Assembly: GCF_003097635.1 (NCBI RefSeq)
Contig: NZ_QCZI01000002.1
Location: forward strand, 186,001-250,000
DNA from: Flavobacterium psychrotolerans
Lineage (GTDB): Bacteria; Bacteroidota; Bacteroidia; Flavobacteriales; Flavobacteriaceae
Length of the DNA stretch: 64,000 bases
Reading direction: 5' to 3'
Under the pieces are notes generated by a model, which was not told where the DNA came from, made no database searches, and saw nothing but the letters and a program-made list of their open reading frames with translations. The translations under genes and the position numbers were made by a program. Positions 26,433 through 34,630 of the stretch are shown here, one piece after another. The stretch's first letter is position 1. Each line of letters opens with the position of its first letter.

Positions 26433-27122
26433 TTACAATTTATAGTTAATATGAAACATAATACTTGGCAAAAATGTAAATTTATTCAACCAATTTTGAA
26501 TTTCATGACTTTCTTTCTCTTGTTCTTCATTTGGAGTAAGCATTTTTGTTGCATCAAAGATAAAATTAGGTTTTTTTAGAAAATAACCACCCATTTCAAA
26601 ACCAAAACCCAATTTGTGTTTTGGAACCGCTCTTCCAAAGCCTATACCTGCGTAAGAAGCTATTCCAGCCCAGTCGGCACTTGTATTTATTTCTCCTACT
26701 TTGTCTTTTGGTATTACTATATCACCGTACTTAACTTCACCAGCGGGTATTAATATGGCACTTCCCTTGGTCGAAATATGGGACACCCCAGAAACCAATT
26801 TGAAGGAACTCTTTTTAAAAGGGGTATAATCTAACAAAGCTTCATAATTCATAGATTTGAAATTAGCGTCAACATCAATAAGTCTGTCGTTTAATTTAAC
26901 TCCATCCCGTTTCTGATGAATATTTAAATAGGATCCTTGAACCCTTACCGACAAATGATCTGTAAACGATCTTGCATATCCTAAGCCTAATCCTAAAGAT
27001 CCAAAATTAAGCAAAATCGCATTTTTTTGGTCTTTCTTTGTTTCTGAAATTTTACCATTATCCTGAGCATTAACGGTAAATAAAATAAATAAAAAGGGCA
27101 ACAGTAGTAATTTGTTCTTCAT
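26433..27122 (-). CDS. Outer membrane beta-barrel-like protein of unknown function
   Basis: A 229-residue protein with a signal peptide (MKNKLLLLPFLFILFTVNAQ) and alternating amphipathic strands (NAILLNFGSLGLGLGYARSF, DHLSVRVQGSYLNIH, MNYEALLDYTPFKKSSFKL, HKLGFGFEMGGYFL) ending in an aromatic/hydrophobic strand (FLPSIMFHINYKL), as in small 8-stranded outer membrane barrels. It is the first gene of a two-gene unit with the lipoprotein. The function is unknown. Confidence 0.7.
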   Translation of the reverse strand: MKNKLLLLPFLFILFTVNAQDNGKISETKKDQKNAILLNFGSLGLGLGYARSFTDHLSVRVQGSYLNIHQKRDGVKLNDRLIDVDANFKSMNYEALLDYTPFKKSSFKLVSGVSHISTKGSAILIPAGEVKYGDIVIPKDKVGEINTSADWAGIASYAGIGFGRAVPKHKLGFGFEMGGYFLKKPNFIFDATKMLTPNEEQEKESHEIQNWLNKFTFLPSIMFHINYKL

Positions 27123-27388
27123 ATTTAATTGGTTTTTGGTTGCCTACTCTGTTTAGGATTTTCGGCTTATTCCTTTTAACTTAATTTAGCTCTTGCGATT
27201 TCAAATGGTATATAAATAGCAAGATAATTCGCTAAGATATATATTTTTTTAACATATAAGCTATTTTTTTTAACATAAAAAACAGCGTCAGGATAAAATC
27301 TGAAATTAGTAGAGTATATAAGGAATGTAAAAAGGAATTAAATAAATATGTGACATCAAAACACATCCATGAACCCAATTCATGTAAT

Positions 27389-29665
27389 TTACTTCATATT
27401 CAAACTTGCTTTGAACATTTTTAACTCGTCCCAAGTAAAGGTGTTGCCGTATTTTTCCTTTAAAGGATTTAAGGAATCTTCGGTATATCCCTCAAATGCT
27501 TTGGCTAGTTCTTGAATTTTATCTTCTGTTAATATGTCTGATATGGAGACGGTTTTAGCTTCAATAAGTTTGGCAAAATGCCCGCCTATAGTTTGTTGCG
27601 TGAGTTTTCTGATTGCTGCAATTTCCTGAATCGATTTGTTTTGCTGCCACAATTCGTATGTTTCTTGAACAGTAGATTTTTTAGTTTCTTTTGTCTTAGA
27701 TGATTTCTTAGAATTGTATCGTTCAATGTCATATTCGTCCTCAATGAGCGTGACATTTATCTTTTTGAAATCTTCCTGAATCCGTTCCAGTTTCCGGATT
27801 TTGTAATATTTAATTTCTTCCGAAATTAATTTTTCTTTAGAGATCGTTTCGCCAGAAGCAATTGTATTGATTAATAATTTGGCTCTCATCAATCGTAAAA
27901 CTACTTTTACCTGTAAATCTTCCAAGAGGATTAATTCATCATAAAAAGCTTTCACTTTCTTGATGCGTTTTACTTCTTCTAGTTTCCAAAGAATTTCGTT
28001 GACTAAGTTGTCCATCGGAAGAAAAAAATAATCAAATGCCGCTTGAATCCGTTCGGAAACAAAATTAACGTCAAACATATCTGCTGCAAAAAGCTTGTCT
28101 AATTGTGAAAGAAATTTTCTTGCTGGTTCTACCAATTGTCCTACAGTTTCTGAATTGTTTTTGGCCCAAATCGCATGCTTTGATTTGGTCGAACTTTCTG
28201 ATTTCTCACTATAGCTAAACTGGTGATTGCGCCATTCCTGTGCCAAATCACCCCAGTCGAAGGTGTTTTTAAGGTAATTATGAATAAAGTTTTTGGTTTC
28301 CAATTTCAAAGAATTTTTCAAGACTTCCTCACTGGCTTTATTTAGGGCATAATCCATCACCTCTTGATCGTTCGAAATGCCATTCATTCGTAGTGGAGAA
28401 AGTAAAATCAAGCCGTTTAAAGAGCGCAAACGCGACAACGCGACATAAGCCTGACCCGGAAGAAAAACTTGCGAAACATCAAGAGCTGCTTTGTCAAAAG
28501 TTAACCCTTGGCTTTTATGAACTGTAATGGCCCAAGCCAGTTTTATGGGATAATGCACAAAAGTTCCCAAAACCTCTTCCTCGATTTCCTTGGTCATTTC
28601 ATCAACCTTGTAGCGAATGTTTTGCCATTCGTATTTTTCGACTTCAATGGTTTTGTTTTCCTCTGGAAAGTGAATGAGAATTTCCTGCCCAGAAAGTGAT
28701 TTAATGAAGCCCATTTTACCATTAAAATATTTTTTTTCAAGTGACAAATCATTTTTTATAAACATGACCTGTGCCCCTACTTTCAATTGCAAATTTTCAT
28801 CGACAGGATAAATTTTATCTGGGAAATCACCCACAATTTCGGGTTTGTATTTCACTAATTTCCCTTCCAAGTCCGAAAGTGCCTGAGCATTCATCGCATC
28901 CGCTTTAGCATTATGGGTTGTTAAAGTGATGTAGCCTTTGTTGGCTTTTAAATCAAAATCAGGTTTTACATATTGATTCAAATTCTGAATGTCTTCCTGT
29001 GAAATTTGATTGTTGCGCAGATTATTCAAAATCGAGATAAATACATCATCCGTTTGACGGAAAATCTTGGAAAGCTCGATATACAAAGGCGGATTTTGCT
29101 GGATAACATGGGAATGAAAAAAGAATTTTCCTTTGTAATAATTCTTCAAAGTTCTCCATTCCTCATCCCGAATTACAGGCGGCAATTGCAACAAATCACC
29201 AATAAACAAAACCTGAACGCCGCCAAAAGGGATTCTTTTTTTCCGAACGGATTGCATCATAAAGTCCATCGCATCTAACAAATCGGAACGAAGCATACTC
29301 ACTTCATCAATGATAAGCAGTTCCATGTTTCTTATAACCGCTTTCTTCAAACCGCTCATTTTGAAATGTCTGGCTAAAGTGCTTTTGCTTTCAAACTTCA
29401 CCGATTCGGAAAAATGCGGAGCTGAATTATCGGGAATGAAACCGCCAAAAGGCAACTGAAACATGGAGTGAATCGTCACACCGGAAGCATTCAAAGCGGC
29501 AATACCTGTAGGCGCGACCACCACCACATTCTTATGTGTGGATTGAATAATTTCTTTTAAAAGTGTGGTTTTTCCAGTTCCGGCTTTCCCAGTAAGGAAA
29601 ATGGATCGTTGCGTTTGATTGATGAATTGGAGCGTGTATTTTGCTGCCTCAGATAGGTTTTCCAT
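27389..29665 (-). CDS. Pif1-like DNA helicase with C-terminal helical/HTH region
   Basis: A 758-residue SF1 helicase. Walker A (LTGKAGTGKTTLLKEI, near residue 25), Walker B (LLIIDEVSMLR), motif III (IGDLLQLPPVI) and the C-terminal motifs (AITVHKSQGLTFDKAALD and AYVALSRLRSLNGL) match the Pif1/RecD2 type. Residues from about 450 on form a long helical extension; the end (YELWQQNKSIQEIAAIRKLT, then GGHFAKLIE) looks like an HTH, as in the HTH_40-type tail of related RecQ-like and Pif1-like proteins. Likely roles are unwinding of structured DNA and repair, in the cytoplasm. It is a single gene with no close partner. Confidence 0.88.
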   Translation of the reverse strand: MENLSEAAKYTLQFINQTQRSIFLTGKAGTGKTTLLKEIIQSTHKNVVVVAPTGIAALNASGVTIHSMFQLPFGGFIPDNSAPHFSESVKFESKSTLARHFKMSGLKKAVIRNMELLIIDEVSMLRSDLLDAMDFMMQSVRKKRIPFGGVQVLFIGDLLQLPPVIRDEEWRTLKNYYKGKFFFHSHVIQQNPPLYIELSKIFRQTDDVFISILNNLRNNQISQEDIQNLNQYVKPDFDLKANKGYITLTTHNAKADAMNAQALSDLEGKLVKYKPEIVGDFPDKIYPVDENLQLKVGAQVMFIKNDLSLEKKYFNGKMGFIKSLSGQEILIHFPEENKTIEVEKYEWQNIRYKVDEMTKEIEEEVLGTFVHYPIKLAWAITVHKSQGLTFDKAALDVSQVFLPGQAYVALSRLRSLNGLILLSPLRMNGISNDQEVMDYALNKASEEVLKNSLKLETKNFIHNYLKNTFDWGDLAQEWRNHQFSYSEKSESSTKSKHAIWAKNNSETVGQLVEPARKFLSQLDKLFAADMFDVNFVSERIQAAFDYFFLPMDNLVNEILWKLEEVKRIKKVKAFYDELILLEDLQVKVVLRLMRAKLLINTIASGETISKEKLISEEIKYYKIRKLERIQEDFKKINVTLIEDEYDIERYNSKKSSKTKETKKSTVQETYELWQQNKSIQEIAAIRKLTQQTIGGHFAKLIEAKTVSISDILTEDKIQELAKAFEGYTEDSLNPLKEKYGNTFTWDELKMFKASLNMK

Positions 29666-29749
29666 TTGGCGTGTAATTAAGTGGCTAAAATATTCAAAAT
29701 AATTTAATGGAGTTGTTTTTAGATTATTGTTTTTCAGAATATAACCTAC

Positions 29750-29785
29750 AAAAAAACCTTCAATCTAAATCAGATGAAGGCTTTT
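29750..29785 (-). terminator. Terminator of the OmpH-like lipoprotein gene
   Basis: On the minus strand AGCCTTCA... pairs with TGAAGGTT (core stem CCTTCA/TGAAGG), followed by seven T. It lies just downstream of the stop codon at 29807. Confidence 0.7.
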
Positions 29786-29806
29786 AAAATTTTGCTTATT
29801 TAGGAT

Positions 29807-30400
29807 TTATTTCTTTTTTTCAATCGCTTCCAGTTCCGCTTTGGTATCGGCTTTAACATCTGTTGTTGGTGCCGATTTGTATTTTTCATTTAAGAGTTTA
29901 ACGATTTCATTTGTAATATCATATTTATCTTCAGCATATAAAATAGAAGCCGCCTCGCCTGTTCCATAAATATAAGCATACCCTTTTTCCTTACCGTAAC
30001 CCTTAATGAATTTTTTTACATTCTTAACCAAAGTATCCATTTCAACTCCGCTTTCTTGTTGTAATTGTTGAATCATTGCTTGCTGAGCATAACTCAACTG
30101 CTGTTCCCTTTTTTGTAAAGCTGCACCGTTTTGTTGTGCCCATGCCTGACCATTGGCTTGCGCGTTTTTTTGAAAATTAGCAGCGTCCGATTTAAAACGG
30201 GCTACTTCTCCTTCTAATTCTTTACCCATTTCTTCCGATTTGGCTTTGTATTTTGCATCAATATCTTTGGCTTCCGTATATTCTTGCAATAGTTTTGAAG
30301 TATCCACATAAGCAGTTTTAATTTCTTTGACTTCTGCCGATTTATTATTACATGAAATGATAGAAAATGCTAATGCGATAATTATTAATGATTTTTTCAT
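29807..30400 (-). CDS. OmpH/Skp-like lipoprotein
   Basis: A 197-residue protein with a lipoprotein signal (MKKSLIIIALAFSIISC, Cys at residue 17) followed by an OmpH-type layout: a short N-terminal strand (IKTAYVDTSKLLQEY), a long coiled-coil arm (about 40-120, Gln/Ala/Lys-rich) and a C-terminal part (KNVKKFIKGYGKEKGYAYIYGT). Skp/OmpH proteins are periplasmic chaperones for outer membrane proteins; this one is predicted to be membrane-anchored. It stands alone. Confidence 0.82.
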   Translation of the reverse strand: MKKSLIIIALAFSIISCNNKSAEVKEIKTAYVDTSKLLQEYTEAKDIDAKYKAKSEEMGKELEGEVARFKSDAANFQKNAQANGQAWAQQNGAALQKREQQLSYAQQAMIQQLQQESGVEMDTLVKNVKKFIKGYGKEKGYAYIYGTGEAASILYAEDKYDITNEIVKLLNEKYKSAPTTDVKADTKAELEAIEKKK

Positions 30401-30435
30401 TATGGGATTTTATAAGTTGATTTTTTATTTGGACT

Positions 30436-30443
30436 CAAAAGTA
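30436..30443 (-). promoter_or_regulatory. -7 promoter box (TACTTTTG) of the OmpH-like gene
   Basis: An exact TAnnTTTG match on the minus strand, 35 bp upstream of the start codon; a TTG lies 15 bases further upstream, slightly closer than usual. Confidence 0.35.
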
Positions 30444-30582
30444 TAAAAATTTAAGTTACAAATTTTACACGTTAAAAAATTTCAGGGGATTTTTATAGTT
30501 TTATTAACTATAAGGTACGATTATTACTTTGAAATACTATATAATTTAAAACTATTGGTTTTGGATTCAAATAAAACGATTT

Positions 30583-30648
30583 AAAAGCCTTTCTTTTTAA
30601 CGACAACAAATGACTGTTAATGTTGCAAATTATCGAACCAAGGCTTTT
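30583..30648 (-). terminator. Long-armed inverted repeat after the methyltransferase gene
   Basis: AAAAGCCTT (30583-30591) and AAGGCTTTT (30640-30648) are perfect complements 48 bp apart, with a smaller inverted repeat between them (caaca / tgttg). It begins 3 bp after the stop codon of the methyltransferase and may act as an end structure for that transcript; it could instead be a small structured RNA or chance. Confidence 0.3.
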
Positions 30649-30651
30649 ATT

Positions 30652-31500
30652 TTAATTTTTAGCGTTTTTTATCACATAAATATGAGAAGAATACTCAAAA
30701 TTTTGTTTCGCCTTCCAATTGGATTGTAAACCAATGAAAAAAGCTTTGATGAAATTCATTTTTCCGGATTTGTATTTTTCTGAAAGTAAGGAGACATAAA
30801 ACGCATCAAATTTCATGGGTAAGACTTTTATCGTTTCCATATCCTGTTTTTGAAAAAGCACTTTTATGGCTGTTTTCGAGAAATGCCACAAATGCCTTGG
30901 GACGTCATAAGCGGCCCAAAAAATTCCGTAATATTTTGCATCGAAAGAATTGAAATTAGGAACCGCAATCAGAATCGTTCCGTTAGGTTTTAGCAATCGT
31001 TTCAATTCCATTATTTGTTTTTCGATGTTTGGAACGTGTTCCAAAACGTGCCACATGGTAATTACGTCAAAAGATTGGTCTTCTAAAAGACTCGTATTAT
31101 CAACAAATGAAACTCCTTTTTTAACCGCAATTGCCTTTGCTTTACCATTAGGTTCCACTCCAACGCATTTCCAACCATCCTCATTTGCAACGTTCAAAAA
31201 CTCTCCCGTTCCAGCACCAATATCGAGAATTGATCCTTTTAAACCCTGTAAACTATTAATTAAATTGAGTTTGTTTTTTAAAGCAATATTTTTCACAAAG
31301 TGATACGCTTTTTCAAACACAGATCGCTTTCCATCTGTATGGGAAATATAATCCTCACTTTCATAATATTTCGGCAAATGGATTTCATCTGGTTGCGGGT
31401 GCGTATATACCAAATCTAGTTTTTCATCACGATACAATTCAAACGTTTCTTTGGAAACAGAATGATCATTTACAGTAAGAAATAATTTTTGTTTTGACAT
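30652..31500 (-). CDS. Class I SAM-dependent methyltransferase
   Basis: A 282-residue protein with the SAM-binding motif I GSILDIGAGTGEFLN (near residue 90), an acidic residue after the second strand (KCVGVEPNG) and the post-II block ITMWHVLEHVPNIEKQIMEL with KRLLKPNGTILIAVPN. This matches the Methyltransf_23/UbiG-like group often found in sugar, lipid or cell-surface pathways. Many relatives start with a Cys-rich zinc region, which is not seen here. The substrate is unknown. It lies 5 bp after the small lipoprotein gene. Confidence 0.88.
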   Translation of the reverse strand: MSKQKLFLTVNDHSVSKETFELYRDEKLDLVYTHPQPDEIHLPKYYESEDYISHTDGKRSVFEKAYHFVKNIALKNKLNLINSLQGLKGSILDIGAGTGEFLNVANEDGWKCVGVEPNGKAKAIAVKKGVSFVDNTSLLEDQSFDVITMWHVLEHVPNIEKQIMELKRLLKPNGTILIAVPNFNSFDAKYYGIFWAAYDVPRHLWHFSKTAIKVLFQKQDMETIKVLPMKFDAFYVSLLSEKYKSGKMNFIKAFFIGLQSNWKAKQNFEYSSHIYVIKNAKN

Positions 31501-31505
31501 GTCCT

Positions 31506-31988
31506 TTATTGATTGTAAAATTCGTCTTTTAAACTTTTTAAATAGGTTACGGCTATATTTTGAAACAAAGAGCCGTCTTTCAGGCAGTCTTCATTGCTGG
31601 AATTAATCATCGAAATGGCAATAAATTTCCTCTGGTCGTTGGATCTTGCATTTTCTGGTTCTTGATTTACAACAGCAAAATTAGAATTGATAAAATACTT
31701 TTCAAAATCGGCTTTGTCATAAATAATAATTTTGTATCTCTCCTTGTCGATAGTAATCCAGAACTCGTTTTGAAGATAATTATCCGTTTTGAATCTAGCG
31801 GAAAGGAATTGTTCAATAGGCAATTTCTTTACATTGTTTTCAAAAATGAAAGCTGTCAGGTTATTATTTCCAATAATTTCTTTTCCGTTTGGAACTAAAA
31901 CATAATCCGTAATTTGAACGGATGGTCTTATTCCAACGCAACTGTTTAGAACAATAAAAACAAAAAACAATATAACTTTCCTAATCAT
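31506..31988 (-). CDS. Small lipoprotein of unknown function
   Basis: A 160-residue product from MIRKVILFFVFIVLNSC, a clear lipoprotein signal with Cys at residue 17 after LNS. The mature part is mixed alpha/beta (SVQITDYVLVPNGKEIIG, NEFWITIDKERYKIIIYD), and no family is recognised. An in-frame Met at 32024 would add MFHVKQILLALV, but those codons are the parS palindrome, so the later start is preferred. It sits between mnmG and the methyltransferase gene. Confidence 0.7.
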   Translation of the reverse strand: MIRKVILFFVFIVLNSCVGIRPSVQITDYVLVPNGKEIIGNNNLTAFIFENNVKKLPIEQFLSARFKTDNYLQNEFWITIDKERYKIIIYDKADFEKYFINSNFAVVNQEPENARSNDQRKFIAISMINSSNEDCLKDGSLFQNIAVTYLKSLKDEFYNQ

Positions 31989-32007
31989 AACAAGGGCTAA
32001 CAAGATT

Positions 32008-32023
32008 TGTTTCACGTGAAACA
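32008..32023. promoter_or_regulatory. parS site 1 (TGTTTCACGTGAAACA)
   Basis: A perfect 16-bp palindrome identical to the chromosomal parS consensus bound by ParB/Spo0J. It lies in the gap between mnmG and the small lipoprotein gene. Two more copies lie 2.0-2.2 kb away. Confidence 0.88.
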
Positions 32024-32076
32024 AAAGTTTAAAGAACTATTAAACACCTACTTTCCTCCTTTGGGGGCTTGGGCAC

Positions 32077-33948
32077 TTATCTTCCCATATAAATTAACAA
32101 CACCGAAATGTCACTTGGTGAAACGCCACTAATCCTTGAAGCCTGGGAAATCGTCACCGGACGAATCTTGCTTAACTTCTGTTTGGCCTCAATCGACATC
32201 GATTTGATTTTATTGTAATCGAAAGATTCCGGGATTTTTACGTCTTCCAAACGGGTTAGTTTGTCGGCATTGTTTCTTTCCTTTTCGATATAACCCGAGT
32301 ATTTTACTTGAATTTCAGCTTGTTCTAAAATCTCCTGATCCACCTCATTCGCTTCGACATATGCCGCCACTTTTTCAAACTTCATCATGTCTTCCAAATC
32401 AATTTGGGGACGGGAGAATATCTTGAACATTTTATCCGATTGATTTACTAAAGCTGTTTCCTTTGCTTCCAAAATTGGATTCGCTTCTAAATGGGTAACG
32501 CTGGTTTCTTTGAAAAAAACAACCATTTTCTCCGATTCATTTAGTTTATGTTCCATCCTTCTCAAACGCTTTTCAGAAGCTAATCCTATTTCATGAGACA
32601 TAGGCGTTAGTCTAAAATCGGCATTATCCTGACGTAAAAGTGTTCTGTATTCAGCTCGAGACGTAAACATTCTATATGGCTCTTCAGTTCCTTTTGTAAT
32701 CAAATCATCAATTAAAACACCGATATAGGCTTCGTCTCTTTTTAAAATCATTGGTGCTTTTTCCTGTACTTTTAACGCCGCATTGATTCCTGCCATTAAT
32801 CCTTGAGAAGCCGCCTCTTCATATCCGGTAGTTCCGTTAATTTGCCCAGCGAAATATAATCCTTCCACTAGTTTTGTTTCTAAAGTGTGTTTTAATTGGG
32901 TTGGCGGAAAATAATCGTATTCTATTGCGTAACCTGGACGAAAGAATTTTACGTTTTCAAAACCAACCACGGAGCGCAAGGCTTTGAACTGAATGTCCTC
33001 AGGTAGAGATGTAGAAAATCCGTTCACATACACTTCACACGTATTCCAACCTTCAGGTTCTACAAACAATTGGTGCCTTTCCTTGTCGGCAAAACGGTTA
33101 ATTTTATCCTCGATTGAGGGACAATATCTCGGCCCGAGACTTTTAATCCTTCCGTTGAACATGGGTGAACGATCGAAACCTTCTCTTAAAATGTCGTGAA
33201 CTTCAAGCGAAGTGTACGTCATGTGACAGGATTTCTGAATTACTAATGGTTTTGTGACGTCCGAATAAGAGAATTTATCGGGTTTTGCATCCCCTTTTTC
33301 CTCATTCATTTTGGAGTAATCAAGCGATCGACCATCTACCCTTGGCGGCGTTCCAGTTTTCATTCTTCCAGATTCGAAACCAGCATTCACTAAATCTTCG
33401 GTAATTCCGTATGCCGCACTCTCACCTGCCCTGCCCCCGCCAAATTGTTTGTCTCCAATATGGATCAATCCGTTAAGGAAAGTTCCATTGGTTAAAACAA
33501 CAGACTTGGCTTTGATTTCAATACCCAAGGAAGTTCGAATTCCCTTAATTTTTCCGTTTTCGATGATTAATCCTTTGACCATTTCTTGATAGAAATCAAG
33601 ATTCGGGGTTTGCTCCAACATCAGTCGCCATTCCTCGGCAAAACGCATCCGGTCACTTTGAACCCTAGGCGACCACATTGCAGGACCTTTAGACTTATTC
33701 AACATCTTGAATTGGATTGCAGTTTTGTCGGATACAATTCCGGAATAGCCGCCAAGCGCATCAATCTCCCGAACGATTTGTCCTTTCGCGATTCCGCCCA
33801 TTGCCGGATTACAGGACATTTGCGCAATGTTTTGCAAACTCATGGTAACCAACAAAGTTTTGGCGCCCAAGTTCGCCGCCGCCGCCGCCGCTTCCGAACC
33901 GGCGTGACCCGCGCCCACCACTATTACATCGTATGTGTCTTGAAACAT
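32077..33948 (-). CDS. mnmG: tRNA uridine-5-carboxymethylaminomethyl modification enzyme MnmG (GidA)
   Basis: A 623-residue FAD protein. The N terminus has the dinucleotide fold (YDVIVVGAGHAGSEAAAAAA), followed by family blocks MSCNPAMGGIAKGQIVREID, SKGPAMWSPRVQSDR and GPRYCPSIEDKINRF, and the C-terminal helical domain that binds MnmE. With MnmE it makes the cmnm5 modification at wobble U34 of tRNAs. In many bacteria this gene lies near the replication origin; here it is flanked by three parS sites. A heptameric array precedes its start. Confidence 0.96.
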   Translation of the reverse strand: MFQDTYDVIVVGAGHAGSEAAAAAANLGAKTLLVTMSLQNIAQMSCNPAMGGIAKGQIVREIDALGGYSGIVSDKTAIQFKMLNKSKGPAMWSPRVQSDRMRFAEEWRLMLEQTPNLDFYQEMVKGLIIENGKIKGIRTSLGIEIKAKSVVLTNGTFLNGLIHIGDKQFGGGRAGESAAYGITEDLVNAGFESGRMKTGTPPRVDGRSLDYSKMNEEKGDAKPDKFSYSDVTKPLVIQKSCHMTYTSLEVHDILREGFDRSPMFNGRIKSLGPRYCPSIEDKINRFADKERHQLFVEPEGWNTCEVYVNGFSTSLPEDIQFKALRSVVGFENVKFFRPGYAIEYDYFPPTQLKHTLETKLVEGLYFAGQINGTTGYEEAASQGLMAGINAALKVQEKAPMILKRDEAYIGVLIDDLITKGTEEPYRMFTSRAEYRTLLRQDNADFRLTPMSHEIGLASEKRLRRMEHKLNESEKMVVFFKETSVTHLEANPILEAKETALVNQSDKMFKIFSRPQIDLEDMMKFEKVAAYVEANEVDQEILEQAEIQVKYSGYIEKERNNADKLTRLEDVKIPESFDYNKIKSMSIEAKQKLSKIRPVTISQASRISGVSPSDISVLLIYMGR

Positions 33949-33953
33949 TTTAT

Positions 33954-34006
33954 TTTTGATTTCTGATTTTTGATTTCCGGCTCAACAAACCGAAATTAAA
34001 ATCTTT
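33954..34006. repeat. Heptameric-repeat array upstream of mnmG
   Basis: On the plus strand the words are ttttgat, ttctgat, ttttgat, ttccggc, tcaacaa, accgaaa, ttaaaat. The second half is roughly complementary to the first. It fills the space between the mnmG start and parS site 2. Confidence 0.5.
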
Positions 34007-34018
34007 GTTTTTTACTAT

Positions 34019-34034
34019 TGTTCCACGTGAAACA
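34019..34034. promoter_or_regulatory. parS site 2 (TGTTCCACGTGAAACA)
   Basis: A 16-bp match to the parS consensus TGTTNCACGTGAAACA, upstream of mnmG and 197 bp centre to centre from site 3. Confidence 0.88.
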
Positions 34035-34059
34035 TTTTATTTTATATTGACCGCCATTC

Positions 34060-34200
34060 CTAGATAGTCAGCCCCATTTATTCTATAAGTTTCGATTGAA
34101 GGGAAAATCCTCCTGATTTTTCTTCGGGAGATTTGGAATGAAAGCGGGAAATGCAATTATGAAAAAGCCCTAGCTATTCACTTCCAATTATTCCATTCAG
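34060..34200. repeat. Possible dispersed-repeat remnant between parS sites 2 and 3
   Basis: The 180 bp between the two parS sites have no gene. They contain a hairpin-like segment (aatcctcc ... gggagatt) followed by tttggaatgaaagcggg and aaagccctagc. The last piece is shared with the repeat-like element next to nuoI (as agccctagc), and the whole resembles Flavobacterium intergenic repeats; this is inference by eye only. Confidence 0.35.
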
Positions 34201-34210
34201 GAAAGAGTTG

Positions 34211-34630
34211 TTATTGTTCCACGTGAAACAATTTTATTTTTTCATCTTCTTTACCCCGCATTACCAATTCGTCTGCTACTGATTTATCCTTGTAGCCGCA
34301 ATAATGCAAAACGCCATGTACCAATACGCGCTGCAATTCTTCCTTGAAAGAAACCCCAAAATCCAGAGCGTTTTCACGAACTCTCTCGATCGAAATGAAA
34401 ATATCTCCGTGTAATTCGTTTCCTACGGAGTAATCGAAGCTAATAATGTCCGTCAACGTATCGTGATCGAGGTATTGTTGGTTGATTTGGACCAAATATT
34501 CATCGTCACAAAAGATGTAATTGATATCCCCTTCTTTCTTGTTTTCGGAAATTATGACTTGGGAGAGCCAATCTGAAATCTGTGTTTCGTTGGGTAATTC
34601 AAATTCGGTTTCGTAATTAAAAGTTATCAT
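34211..34630 (-). CDS. ybeY: rRNA maturation endonuclease YbeY
   Basis: A 139-residue zinc-dependent RNase. The metal motif is seen as VLVHGVLHYCGYKDK, with Asp at the place of the third His of the E. coli enzyme (seen in other Bacteroidota). The upstream part has the family core (TLTDIISFDYS and ELHGDIFISIERV). It matures and controls the quality of 16S rRNA and ribosomes. Its start overlaps the end of the DUF4175 gene by 14 bp. Its last residues (FHVEQ) and stop are encoded by parS site 3. Confidence 0.92.
   Translation of the reverse strand: MITFNYETEFELPNETQISDWLSQVIISENKKEGDINYIFCDDEYLVQINQQYLDHDTLTDIISFDYSVGNELHGDIFISIERVRENALDFGVSFKEELQRVLVHGVLHYCGYKDKSVADELVMRGKEDEKIKLFHVEQ
34215..34230. 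promoter_or_regulatory. parS site 3 (TGTTCCACGTGAAACA), inside the end of ybeY
   Basis: A 16-bp parS consensus match that lies within the last codons of ybeY. The site is identical to site 2. Confidence 0.88.

Noticed and set aside
27123..27388. Possible small RNA or gene in the gap between the barrel gene and the helicase gene
   Set aside because: Only AT-rich DNA without a clear promoter box, hairpin with T-run or coding frame was found.
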